From NCBI GenBank assembly GCA_036417435.1, contig CM070905.1, positions 68,155,092 to 68,219,091 of the forward strand: 64,000 nucleotides of DNA, read 5' to 3'. A program made the position numbers and the translations under genes. Below the pieces are notes generated by a model. That model was not told the origin of the DNA, did no database searches, and saw nothing but the letters and a program-made list of their open reading frames with translations. The stretch comes from Inia geoffrensis (Eukaryota > Chordata > Mammalia > Artiodactyla > Iniidae). Of the stretch, positions 38,096 to 50,076 are shown in pieces (the first letter of the stretch is position 1; each line of letters starts with the position of its first letter).

Positions 38096-40204
38096 AGAAC
38101 AAAAGACAACTATTAGATTTATAACTACTAGGCTACAAGAATTCATAATGAAAATAAGATGGGTACTAACTATTGTGACATTATTTTAAGGGGTCATGGT
38201 AACCCAAGGTTTTTTCCTTAATGAAATAATTTTTCTCATAAAGATTGATAAGATTAACAGATAAAGAGAAATCAATAGAGTTTTCATTAGACTTTGCATT
38301 CTTTCCCTCATATAATAGTTTCAGTTAGTTTATGTATATTTGAATATAGTTTAGATCATTAAGCAAATACAAAACAGGCTAAAACATCTAGTTTGAAATA
38401 TAAAAAAGCTGATAATGTAAAGTAATTGAACATGAATATAAATATATTTAATATTAATAAATTCAAAGATTACATGAATTACAGGACATGAATGTTTCTG
38501 TACGTTAGAAGTTACAGAAATTACAAATGGCCTTTGTAATTTGAATATGTCTTAAAAATTAAAGCAGAATGAATAAGAAAAAAGTTAATGAAAATAAAAA
38601 TGTAGAAAACACATGTAAAGAATTGATTAGGTCTGTGTGTAAAAACAAAACAAATTATGCCATCACAGTGAATAATAAACTTATCAGCAAATTAGAAGGG
38701 TGGCATAAGTGGCACGTGCCCTGCCTAGAAATAAATGGACATATAAAGATTTAAAGTTACAAAGGTGATAAATGTGGGACTGACTGCTTGCACTACAAAC
38801 AGGTTTTATTATATGTTTCCTCATAGTATCTGTATTTTTACTATATTAAACAGATGCAATAGAAGATGAGGACCACAGAAATTTAGATGTAAGTGTCTTC
38901 CTAAACCCAAGAGAGTGAACTAAGAATCCTAAAGTCTATGAACAGCCCAACTCCCTTTCACAATATTGACGATTTTGGCAGAGACTGCTAATCAACTTCC
39001 ATTTTCCTTTCTGTGTGTACTAGAGCCTCCCAGGCTTTAGGTGGGCCCATGACCCCACAGTGGGAGACCACATTTTCCTGAGCTCTTGTCTTTCAGGATG
39101 GCTGCTTCACTATGTCATAACATGAGCAGAAGTGACATGTGTGACTTTCAGTGGAGGAACTTTGTGACGATGCTGTAGGCAGTGGACATGGGTATGAGAA
39201 GACTATCTTTTTTGAGGGATAACCTCTTTCTTTCTCACCTCAGACAGAAACAGACACGTCCTCCTGGTAGCACAATGTGCTTAATTTTGCACTTAACTTC
39301 AGTTATAGTTTTTACCACATTTTATTGTGATTACATGTTTGGTTTGTTTTCCCCACTGGCCTGTAGGCTTTTCAAGGGCAGGAAGGATATTTAATTATTA
39401 ACCTTATTTATCTTCCAAGCACTTTTACATTACAGACCTGTCTGTGGTAAATATTTCTCTCATGTTACACATTAAAAATAACAGAAAAAATATGAAATTG
39501 TGTTAAGGGTTTTTGTGTTAAAGTTGTGGTTTTTTTATTTTTTTCAAAATTTGGTAGTAATCGTTTTGTTTTTATAAGTAAAAGGATATAACTGTGTAAA
39601 ACTTTAACTCTTTACTGAATAAATAATATATTAGTATTCTTAGAATATTAAAACATTGGGCCATAAACGAAGAATTGCTTAATCTTCTGAGGTCAACATT
39701 TGCCTAAGAAAATGATATATATTTGATGTGTATGCCTGAAACATTTCTATTTTGGTTATATGGTAAATCTCTTTGATGATTAAACAGTTTCTTGAATACT
39801 TATACTCAAGTTTCCCTCAGCACTTAGAAAGATTTTCTGAGAAGAGCAGAGCAGAAACCTACTTTTAAAAGATGTGTTACACAGCAAGTCAAATAAATAT
39901 TAAAATAAAATATAAGTTATAAACAAAAATCAGTGTTGAATAAATATTTCTTTTTCTTTTCCACATAAAAGACAGAGAGGAGAGACAGAGAGAGAAACAG
40001 AAAGAGAGATCAGGAAAAAAAAATCAAACCCAAAGAATACACATTTACTTAATTATTTGAAGATCCACATTACCTAATTATTTGCGGATTCAGGTATGCT
40101 AGACCCTATCCAATGTCTCTTATAGAATAAAATTATTTTAATGTAGATCGTAACTGCTTTTAAATTTTCAAAAAGTTTAAAAGTACTTTTAAAAATGAGC
40201 TTAG
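38096..40204. other. Unassigned DNA with two weak repeat signals
   Basis: Mostly AT-rich and unassigned. The segment 38930-39180 ('ctttaggtgggcccatgacc', 'agcagaagtgacatgtgtga') resembles a common old mammalian repeat whose family I cannot name. The segment 39340-39460 ('actggcctgtaggcttttca', 'agggcaggaaggatattta') resembles a sense L2 3' end. A GA-rich tract lies at 39970-40012. No gene is seen. Confidence 0.4.
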
Positions 40205-40725
40205 GACTTGGACAGGTATTTATATACCAATATTCACAGTAGCATTATTCACACTAGCTGAAAGGTGAAAAGAACCCAAATGTCCATCAACAAATGAATG
40301 AATAAACAAAATGTAGTACATACATACAACAGAACATTATTCAGCCCTAAAAAGGAAAGAAATTCTGACTACAATACGCTACAAAATGCTATAATATGGA
40401 TTAACCTTGAAGACATTATGCTAAGTGAAAGAAGGGACAAATTTGAACGACAAATATTGTATGGTTCCACTTACATGAGGTAGTCAGATCACAGAGACAG
40501 AAAGTAGAATGGTGGTTGCCAGGGACAACTGGAGGAGGGGAGAAAGGGGAGTTATTTGTTTAAAGGGTACAGAGCTTTAGTTTGGAAAGAAAGAAAAGTT
40601 CTGGAGATGGGTGGTGGTAATGGCTGCACAGCAATGTGAATGTACCAAATACCACTAAACTGTACACATAAAAATAGTTAAGTGGTACACTTTTTGTTAT
40701 ATATATTTTACCACAATTAAAAACA
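40205..40725 (+). mobile_element. Old L1M LINE 3' fragment
   Basis: Sense L1 ORF2 end and 3' UTR: 'aaatgtccatcaacaaatga', 'aacattattcagccctaaaa', 'gacattatgctaagtgaaag', 'tggtggttgccagggacaac' and 'taaactgtacacataaaaat'. It is diverged and has no open ORF2. The 61-codon frame at 40298-40483 falls within it. Confidence 0.85.
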
Positions 40726-41480
40726 AATAATTAAAATACAAAATATCAATCAAATTTTGAAAAAAATTCCCTGAAACAAAATAAACATCTGTCTTCATTC
40801 CTGTGGCTTTAACAAATGCCATATAAATGTGTCTACATAAATAGAGTTTTTATTCTGCATAAAGAATTCTACAAAGTTGTTAGGTTTTGTATATGATGAA
40901 GCTTACATTAAAAAACTGAAGTTTGAAAACTTTGAAAATTCTGAAACAACCATTATCAGATTTAAAAAGTAAAAATAGAAAATTCTAACAATTAGAAAGA
41001 ACATTGGAAATAGTAATCAGTAAGATCTTCCTTTATTTTTAATGTTTTTATGGCCTAACGCAGTTGGCATTCTTCCCTGTGCACCACCAACTCCAACATT
41101 AGTTTCCTGTTTAAGTACTTTGCTCTTTATTGCCAAATTCCTTTGAAGGGTCATAAAAAATACATTTATTTTTTAAATAAAGCTTTTCTATTGTTTGAGA
41201 TCACTTCAGAGACTCTGTAATATCAGAATTATGATTATAACATAAATTCCATGCCCTGAGTCCTTCAGGCTTCCATTTTTGATATTCACAAGCCAGAATT
41301 ACGAAATTTTCAAATCTACTCTCAAACTTTTGTCTCTGACATGAATTTCAAGTCTTTTGAAACTTAATAACTGAGAATTGTGATCCCTTCCTTTTTAACC
41401 CTATCATGAAGTAGTAGCTGCATTAAAATACAGTTTGGAAAAAGGAAGGGCCAGGAAGTTAAATCAAAATTCTTCAAGGA
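40726..41480. other. Unassigned AT-rich DNA
   Basis: No gene or confident repeat. Confidence 0.4.
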
Positions 41481-41770
41481 GGACTTGCCTGCTGGCGCAG
41501 TGGTTAAGAATCCACCTGCCACTGCAGGGGACATGGGTTCGAGCCCTGGTCTGGGAAGATCCCACATGCCACTGAGCAATTAAGCCCGTGCACCACAACT
41601 ACTGAGCCTGTGTGCCACAACTACTGAGCCTGTGCACCACAACTACTGAGCCTGGGTGCCACAACTACTGAAGTCTGCATGCCTAGAGCCCGTGCTCCGC
41701 AACAAGAGAAGCCACCGCAATGAGAAGCCTGCGCACCGCAACGAAGACCCAACACAGACAAAAATAAATA
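41481..41770 (+). mobile_element. tRNA-derived CHR-type SINE with internal tandem repeats
   Basis: The head 'ggacttgcctgctggcgcag' and 'gggttcgagccctggtctgg' is the tRNA-like part of an older CHR-type SINE. The body contains four successive variants of a ~22-24-bp unit with the core 'accacaactactgagcctg' between about 41590 and 41670, followed by 'agagcccgtgctccgcaaca' and 'gcgcaccgcaacgaagaccc', then a short A/TAAA-rich tail. No target-site duplication could be fixed with confidence. Confidence 0.88.
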
Positions 41771-43319
41771 CATTTATAATGAGAACTTTTTTCTAAGGAT
41801 AGCGAACGATCCTTAGGAAGCAGCAATTGAGTGGATTCATTCTAATGAATAGAAACAGCCAATCTAAAACTCAGGGAAGGGCAGAAACAGCAAAGGACAG
41901 AGAAAAGGTCAAAAGTCAGGCCAGGAACCAGATCTTAGATCACCTTGTAAACTAGTAAAGTTTGAGAAATTAATGAGTTTGATAAAGCAAGGTACGTTAG
42001 CTTTTTAAAAAGATCACTCTCAAAGAAGTTGCAAGAGACTAGAGAAGAAAGCATAAACTCTCAGAATTCTCAGGATCCCTAACAATTATGGCTTGGTTAG
42101 ACAGCAGAAGCAGCCATAAATAAAACTAAAAACTTAGTAGGAATAGGTAAGATGGTATGTTTTATGGATTAAGACAACACAAGGTTTAGAAAGAGTAACT
42201 GACAAATTCAAAGTCAATTTCTGTAGAGATAAAAAAAAAAAAATCTATATATTGGATATAGTAACTTAGAGATCTTCTGTGACCTTAATGAGAACAGTTT
42301 CCCTTCAAATGGAAAGAGAATCCACATCAAATTGGTTTTTGTAAGGGAATGAACAGACAATGGGAAAGTGTATAAAAACTTATTAAAAGAGTTTGGTTAT
42401 AAAGAGATTAAGCTGGATCAGGTATAGCTGGAAAAAAAGGAAGATCAGAAGACTGACTTTTTTCTCTCTCTTTTTTTTTTAAGTATAAAGAGAAAAGCTA
42501 GGTAGAACTTGACGGGAAGATGTTAGGAAAGAGCTTGAAATAGTAGGATATAAAAGATCTGGGAGAGAGGAATAAAGTATGCTTCAGGTATAGAGAAACA
42601 GAAGATGGTGGTGGTATGGAAGAGATATGGCTCACAAGAGGTAGGGACTGGCCCTAGGTTAATGGATGGCTAACTTATCTGTTATGTTAGAAAGGATGAG
42701 GGAAAGATGGACGTTGATGTAGACAGACTATTGGTTTGTGATTTGGGAGTTGGGTTAATCACTGTTTAACTTGTGGTTTCTATTTCTATCAATATTTTTT
42801 TTATTGCAGTATACATCAGAATCATTACCAGGAGGAAAGGTCTGTATAGAGTGAGTAATGTTGGAAATGGGTGGTGCTGTGGAGGTGGACAGAAGGAACT
42901 GGGTAATTAAATAGATGTAGGATTACCATTCGTTACTGAACACTCAGATAAGTTTGGTCTTGTTTTGTGATTTTCTGCAGTAAAGTTCAACATCCCAATG
43001 AGTTATGGGGAAGGGAGTCAACTGGGTAAATACAGAGCTAAGCTTTCACCAATGGAAATCAGTAGAAGAGGAAATAAGTTTTTAGCTTTTTGGCAACAGT
43101 GGTTGAAATAATAAACATGTAAGAACAGCATCGGGAATTTTCTAGTGAATGACACTTTCAGACCAGACTCTGTAAGGTAGTATTAAGATTTATGTACAAA
43201 AGAACAGGTTTCGAAAAAGTCAAAAAGTAAAAATGTTGTAACATAAGGATCCAAGTTTAGTTAACTGATGATTATAACTGCTTATTAGTATGTACAGTGA
43301 ACACAGCAGCATCTATTTC
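41771..43319. other. Mostly unassigned; possible antisense L2
   Basis: The portion about 41860-42250 ('caggccaggaaccagatctt', 'agatcaccttgtaaactagt', 'aaaaagatcactctcaaaga') is reminiscent of antisense L2 and so may be a relic. The rest is purine-rich on the plus strand and unassigned. No gene is seen. Confidence 0.35.
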
Positions 43320-43480
43320 CCAATCCCCAATCACTCTGTTTCCATCTAGAGATCTACATGGTTCTAAGGGAAGCCACTTCCATCCTCTGGTGAAAGTGAC
43401 TGGTCCAGCGGCAGGCATGTAACAGATGCAGAGCCGGTAAGAGTGACAATCAGAACTTCCTTTCTCTCTTTCTCTCTAGA
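43320..43480 (+). repeat. Old dispersed mammalian repeat, family not named
   Basis: The phrase order 'gggaagccacttccatcctc', 'gtgaaagtgactggtccagc', 'ggcaggcatgtaacagatgc' and 'caatcagaacttcctttct' resembles a frequent ancient mammalian repeat with 'ggcatgtgacccaagctgg...caatcaga'. I cannot assign it further; orientation is arbitrary. Confidence 0.35.
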
Positions 43481-43879
43481 CAACGTGGGTTTGTAGATGT
43501 AAATCTTGGAAATATTTGACTACTATAATGTAAGTCTGTCTGAGGACTAAGTTAACATATGAAGCAGGGCAAAGACCAGAAAATAAAAGAAAAATGAAAT
43601 TAGGACCTAATAATTTTATTTATCTTTGGATCAAACTTGGCCTGAAGTTCAGGTAACCGAACACAGACACTAAGAGTTGCCGAGCATACACGTTGCAGGG
43701 GTCCAGGTCTGGCTTTATTGGAGGCCATATTCCTTGCCATTCACCAGGAATAGGAGTCTGCAAGAAAGGCCTTGAAGGTAAATTCAGACTCTCTAAGAAC
43801 AATCACAGAGGCAAGGTGAAGACAGTGTGAGAGAGAGCGCTGACGTGTCCTGTGGGGGTTGTAGGCAGTGCGGGAAGAG

Positions 43880-44510
43880 GTCATGAATCGTAACTGCTCA
43901 TACTTATCAGGAACTTGGCATTCACTAGTCACTTTTTCTTTTTTTGTTTATTTATTTTTTATTTATTTTTTACATCTTTATTGGAATATAATTGCTTTAC
44001 AATGGTGTGTTAGTTTCTGCCTTATAACAAATTGAATCAGCTATACATATACATATATCCCCATATCCCCTCCCTCTTGCATCTCCCTCCCACCCTCCCT
44101 ATCCCACCCCTCTAGGTGGTCACAGAGCACCGAGCTGATCTCCCCGTGCTATGCGGCTGCTTCCCACTAGCTATCTACCTTACATTTGGTAGTGTATATA
44201 TGTCCATGCCTCTCTCTCGCTTTGTCACAGCTTCCCCTTCCCCCTCCCCATATCCTCAAGTCCATTCTCTAGTAGGTCTGTGTCTTTATTCCCGTCTTAC
44301 CCCTAGAGTGCTCTTCATCCACTGTTTCTTACCTAGAAACAACACCCCACGACCAGTACTATTAGTAACAATCCTCATTACGCGATTAGAAATTTGGGGC
44401 ACAGAACGATGAGCAGTCTTTCAGAAGTCACACAACTGATTTTTGAACGGGAAGAGCCAAGATCTGAAGCCAGGAAGACAGGCTCCAGAGCTCTAACTAG
44501 CACACATATG
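43880..44510 (-). repeat. MIR SINE split by an L1 insertion
   Basis: The left part, 43880-43940 ('ctcatacttatcaggaactt', 'ggcattcactagtcac'), and the right part, about 44345-44510 ('agtactattagtaacaatcc', 'tttggggcacagaacgatga', 'agtcacacaactgatttttg'), together form one antisense MIR. The L1 at 43941-44344 separates them. Confidence 0.6.
43941..44344 (-). mobile_element. 5'-truncated L1 LINE (3' UTR only), inserted in a MIR
   Basis: A T-rich start (copied poly(A) tail with TTTA variants) is followed by 'acatctttattggaatataa', 'gaatcagctatacatataca', 'ccctcttgcatctccctccc', 'agctatctaccttacatttg' and 'gtctttattcccgtcttacc', the antisense 3' UTR of a cetartiodactyl L1. It has no ORF2. The 98-codon frame at 44116-44412 is a shadow of it. 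Confidence 0.88.
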
Positions 44511-46624
44511 TGTCTGTCGGGTGGGAGAAAAGAATTCAGTCAAGGAGATCCACGTATGGCTTTTCATTAAGATTCCCTGCTTATTAGTTCTAAGTGCATG
44601 GTGAAATACAGCTCACTGCTTCATATGATATATAACGAGTGCCACTCCTAGCTGTTTGCATACACCACAGATATTAAGACTTTATAGGAGACATTATCCA
44701 CGGGACTTTCATGAGTTGCAAATAGGCGTTTGGATGTTCACACAAGCTGGCCTGAGGACAGAACTGAGCCATCAACTGTGAGAAGATCATAAATAAATGC
44801 ACAAGGTGGCCTCAGGAACCCTGAGGTCGATCTTTTCCATATAGCTCTCCTTTAGATCTTACGGGGTTTGGAGAGCTTAAGTACCATTTCCAAAGAAATA
44901 TTCTGAATAAACAAGGTATTATTATTTAAATTTTAATTATTTCAGCTCCAAAGCTACTTCCAGGGACCATAAACCCAAGGGAATTTAAACCAGGCAGGAG
45001 CTGTCAGTGGTTAGGTGGACAAAGCATAGGAATGAGAAAATCAAACTGGTTTCATCTGTCAGTAAGTCAGTCAAAACATATTGCCAAGTTCTGATGCAGT
45101 GCCTACTCTGGATATAGCAGGTATCCATACAGCTGAGGTCCAAACTTTCAAACAGCAAATACTACATACGATGGTGTTTATACACAGAAGCTGGATAAAT
45201 TCTGCTTGGTACCTTACTGCTGTGATCAAGGTAATTTATTTTGAACAGTCAAGCTACAGAAGTTTCTAAGGAGTAATCTAAAGTTGTGTTCCTTAAAGAG
45301 TAGCTCTTAGACCATGTCTTTCACAATTTCTAGATTTATTTAACAAAAATGAAGACTTCTGGACAGGACCTTAAACCTGTTAAATAAAAATATAAAAGGA
45401 CAAAAACTTGCATATAAGTATACTATATATTTACCTATTTATATCATATAATAATTATATACAGATCTACATAAACTTAAAAATTTATTATATGCTTATT
45501 TTTGAAAAATATGTTATTTTTAAATTTTATTTGTTTATTATATATGATTTATTATAACAATGTTTATTTAGATAAAATATAAGTAATATGTAAACAAATG
45601 TATACATTTGTATTTATATAAAATATAATGTATATTTTTACCCTAGATGATAAGACAAAATGGCACCAATGGCCACAATTTACATGACAGAGTCATGCTG
45701 GTGGAACATCTGGCACAACAGGATTAGCACTGATGTGGAGAAGAGTTGTTCAGTTTCTGGAAAGACGCTATGCCTAGGATCACTGAAGCAGTTGTTCCTT
45801 CTTCAGAAGGTCTGAGATGAAAGTCATTAACCCAACAGAGTTGGGAATAAAGTGTCAGAAATTGCCCAAAAATATGAAGTTGTTTTTAAAATTTAAGTTG
45901 TCCTTTAAGTTACAGTAGCCTGTTTTCCAAACCCGATTATTTCAGTTCTGTCTATAGAGATGGATCAGTTTCTATGTCATTTACAAAATCTATCTGAAGA
46001 TGATAATACACAAAATCTAGCATTCCCTTTGCCACCCTCACCAATCCTTAGCAAATTATAAGCACCCTATGATCAGGCCTAGCACGGTGAAGATATGGGT
46101 GCACAGGACAGGACTCAAGGTCAGCACCAGTGTTTAGCAGTAGCTGGTGTTAGTGAAATGCAACCAGCATTAAGATTACTTAAATGCTACCAGATGCAGA
46201 GGGACCCAGAAAATGAAGAAGACAATTGGGAATTCCAACAGAAGCTTTAAGTCAAGAACCAAAAGAAAGTAAGTGCCATAGGAACAAGGGCAGGGCATGG
46301 AGAAACAAGGACACATTGCAGAGGCACAGTTTACTCCTGACTGTGCATATGCATTAAGAGCATGAGGTTCTGGTTTTCCTACTATGAAGTATTATGAGGG
46401 TAGTATTCCCCTCCATAAAATGAAAATAGCAATTGTTACAGAGTAGACTTACTTTGAGGAGTAAAGAAGACATCATATGATAAAAATGATTTAAGGATGT
46501 GGAAGTGTTATCCCTAAATAAATAGTAGCCTTTATTATAATTGTATGCTGCCATATTATTGCCATTAAACTCTAAGCTCCTTTGAAACAAGAACCTAGTG
46601 TTATTCATCATTGAATGCCCTCTG
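44511..46624. other. Mostly unassigned DNA with weak MIR/L2 signals
   Basis: 45400-45640 is extremely AT-rich. The portion 46330-46530 has a faint sense MIR pattern ('attaagagcatgaggttctg', 'cctccataaaatgaaaatag'), and 46565-46640 resembles a sense L2 end ('ctctaagctcctttgaaaca'). The minus-strand 95-codon frame at 46354-46641 overlaps these and is not supported as a gene. Confidence 0.4.
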
Positions 46625-47785
46625 TGAATGTCATAGAACATGTTTTAACAGTCCTCCGATTGAAAAGTGATATCTATATCCCCTCCCTTTGAATCTGAGT
46701 GAGCTTTTGACCACTTCAATCGATAAAAGTACAGTGAATATGAAACTCTGTGACTTCCAAAGGTAAGTGAAGAAAATGCCATAGAGCTTTTCCCTGTTCT
46801 CTCAGGATACTAACTTTTGGAGGCCTGAGCTGCCATGTCAGAAGTCTGGCTATCCTAGGCCACCACACTTGGAAAATGCCTAGGCCACATGGAGAAGCCA
46901 CTTTGTAGGTACTTGTGATAGTTGATTTGACGTGACAATTTGGCCACAGGATGCTCAAATTAAACATTATTTCTAGGTGTGTTTGTGAGAGTGTTTCTGG
47001 ATGAGATTAGCATTTGAATTGTTGGACTCAGTAAAGCAAATTACCCTCCCCAGTGTGGGTAGGCATCACTCATACTGTGAAAGGTCTGAAAAGAATAAAA
47101 GGCAGATGAAGGAGGAATCTGCCCCCTTTCCCCTGCCTCACCGACTGAACTGGGACATCTGACCTTCCAACTGAGATTAACACCATTTGCTCCCCTGGTT
47201 CTTAGGCCTTTGGACTCAGACTGAATTACACCACTGCTTTCCTGGGTCTCCAGATTGCAGAAGGTAGATTCTTGGACTTTGTAGTCCAGCATCAGCCACC
47301 AGACATGAGAGTAGCCAAGATTCCATCCACTAGCTATCAAATCACTTCCAACCAGTGAGTCTTCCCAGTGGAAGGCCCAGACATGATGAAGCAAAGACAA
47401 GCCATCCCTGCTTCACCCTGTTTGAACTGCTGACCCACAGAAGCTACGCGTGTAATAAAATGATCGTTTTACATTGCCAAGCCCTCAAGTAGTTCATTAT
47501 TTAGCAATAGTAAGCAAAAGAGATTTTGATATGTGGAAGTGAATGGCCGCCACAACAAAAACAGAAAACATGTGACATTTGCTTTGGAACTCAACGGTGA
47601 GAAGAACCTGGAAGAGACAGGAGGACACTGCCAAGCCTTAGGATACTGCTAGTGAGAGCTTGAACAATACAGGAACAATGTCACGGGAGAGGGGAAGAAA
47701 CTGAACTCATTATATGGTGGCAGAAAGCTTGCTATGGAGCAATAGTAAAGGGAATACCTTGGCAATTAGCATATTTTTGGCCCCT
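46625..47785 (+). mobile_element. MaLR retrotransposon: MLT1-like LTR plus start of internal region, interrupted
   Basis: The LTR's 5' part (46625-46909: 'gaatctgagtgagcttttga', 'gtgacttccaaaggtaagtg', 'ctaggccacatggagaagcc') and 3' part (about 47285-47520: 'catcagccaccagacatgag', 'gacatgatgaagcaaagaca', 'ctgacccacagaagctacgc', then aataaaa) flank a 366-bp insertion. Downstream, 47520-47785 ('gattttgatatgtggaagtg', 'tttgctttggaactcaacgg') looks like the start of MaLR internal sequence. It has no coding capacity. Confidence 0.65.
46910..47275 (+). repeat. Dispersed repeat nested in the MaLR LTR
   Basis: The text 'gatagttgatttgacgtgac', 'gtttctggatgagattagca', 'tcagtaaagcaaattaccct', 'ccagtgtgggtaggcatcac' and 'cctgggtctccagattgcag' follows a common mammalian repeat with 'gattaacatttgaatc...gtgggtgggcctcatccaatc'. 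I recognise the phrase but do not name the family. A 9-bp direct repeat actttgtag lies at 46901-46909 and 47276-47284 and may be its target-site duplication, although part of the right copy could belong to the repeat itself. The minus-strand 119-codon frame at 47041-47400 spans this junction. Confidence 0.55.
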
Positions 47786-50032
47786 TATAAGTGTTTGTCA
47801 AATAAAATCTTTAAAAATACAATAAAGTTATAGCATGTCTGCTATTTTTCTTGCCAGAAGCTGAGGTGGGAAGAGATTTTTAAGATATTAAACTTAAAAA
47901 TTCATAATAAATCAAGATTTTATATTTCTACTTTCTGAGGAGAAATTTACCCATTAAGGAAATATTTTCTTCATATTTTAGGGCTACTACATAGAATTAT
48001 AAGGGTGGCTTAAATAAGATTCCTTACTTTGTGAAAACATTGCTCATGTAGAAATACAAAGCAGAAAATACAAACTTCAAAATGCTGCATATTCAAGAAT
48101 ATTATCTTTCTCTTCAAAGAAAGATGTATGTGAGGAAGCCTGTTTTTAAAAAAGTAAACCCACCATTCAAGGTTAATATTTTAGAATTATTATATTCAGT
48201 CAGAAAATAATGCTGAACACATCCTTATAAGAACATGTATTCTAATAGGAAAAGCATTAGTAACTAATGCTTAGGTGGAGCAAGAAACAATGGCGAGCAC
48301 CTAATCAGTTCCAATTAGCCATGCCAGAGGATTACTTTCCAGGTAAAATTACCTTATAATGAGGTGATTAACCTCTTTGGAAAGAGTTCAAGATAGACTT
48401 ACTTTATACTTAATATATCCTATATAGAAGTGGTATAACAAGGGTCCTCAAGGTTCCATGCCAGGGATAATTTCTAACAAGAATCAACAAATTTTATTCT
48501 AGAAGAACCTAAAATACTTACATTATTGATGGAATAAATCGTAAAGCATCTAGATACTATAAATTAGGCATTTAAACTTCATATCAAATTAACTAACTTA
48601 TATGGAACTAACTTTATACTAAAGAATGTAACAAATGAACTCTAACGAATTACAAATGCTAGCCTCTAGATTATCTACGAACATCAAAGGAAAAAACATT
48701 TCTGCTGTGCACACTGGTCGGTGTTACAGGCTCATTCCCCAAAGTCAGCTGTCCACTGTCTAATTACTTTAGTGGATCCCCCCAGCCCCCAGAGCACACC
48801 TGGTTCTTGTTACAGTTAGAGAGACTAATGCTAAGCCAGGGAGTAGGCCTGAACACAAAGGAAACAGAAGCTTCAGTGTTTTCAACACAAAAACACTTGG
48901 TAAATTGAGGGCAGGGTTCTTAGAAACAGCAGCTTTAACTGCTGGCTAAGTTTATCTTTAGTTTTTCCCTTAAAAGTGATAATTCATTAAGGACTACTTG
49001 AAATTATATATCTATATATCTATAATATGTATAAATTTATATTACATATATATATATTTGCTGTCAGCTTATAATAAACAAGAAATAATTTACTTTTAAT
49101 TTGATAATTATTTCCTGTAAGTTTCCATGTAGGCATAGGACCTATAATAATGAGCAGAAATTTTTTTTCTTAAACTGCCTTCTGTTCAGTACTCTTCCCT
49201 ATAAGAAAACACTCTTATATCTTGGATTATTCAGTTGTGATTTTTCGGACATTTCTGAATTAACTACCGTTACTTCACAAATCTTGTTTCTTAATTTGGT
49301 ATCCTAGGAAGTGGGTGTGTATGTGTTTATGTGTATAAAATTTTTGCATAAAACACTTGCAAATTCATGTAAAGCAAAAACACACATCCTGGGAATAGAA
49401 AGGCAAAATCAAGGAAGAAAAAATTTAGAATATTTGCATGGAGATGATACTAATAAAATGTAAGTATCTTGCAAACAAAAACTAGAAAGAAATGTTTCTT
49501 CTTCAGCTAAATCAGTGAATATATAAGCAACCCTTACTTCAACATATACCCTTTAGAGCTCAATGCTCACCTTAATTTAGAAGTCCCAGAAAATACCCAT
49601 CTGTACTGTTACAATGTAGACTTTTCTTCCACTTTACATTCTTCTGCAGAACCTATAACCATCTAAGGTTTATATGTAACCCCGAATTCATTTTCCTCAT
49701 TTGCCTTAGAGAGTCAAAAAATACAGGGTCTAGCTGGATGCCCATCATATAAAAAGAACTCATTAAATGTCTGCAGAATAATCAACCAAATCAAGAGACA
49801 GCAATGTTTTATCCAAACTTCAGGACCTTCACTGATCCTTTGTTACTCCCCTGCAGTGTCAAAAATAAAGGAAAGAAAACAAGAGAGCAGGAATAAGAAA
49901 TCTGGAGAGAATGCAGAAAAGATGGAGTGAGAGGTAAAGAAGGAAGAAAAGTTACTGAATCTCTTCCTAATTTATCCTCCAGTCCTCACGCACTCTATTC
50001 CAAAGAGTTATCTTACAAACATGATTTTGTAA

Positions 50033-50076
50033 AAACCATAATGCTCACTCGGACATAAAAGTGAGCATTATGGTTT
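50033..50076. repeat. Perfect 17-bp inverted repeat (hairpin)
   Basis: The left arm aaaccataatgctcact (50033-50049) is exactly complementary, in reverse, to the right arm agtgagcattatggttt (50060-50076), with a 10-nt loop. Stem identity is 17 of 17. No DNA-transposon ends or target duplication surround it. As RNA it would form a stable short hairpin, but it is shorter than a usual microRNA precursor. Confidence 0.95.

Noticed and set aside
47041..47400. 119-codon minus-strand frame
   Set aside because: It spans the junction between an unnamed repeat and a MaLR LTR, so it is a chance frame in repeats.
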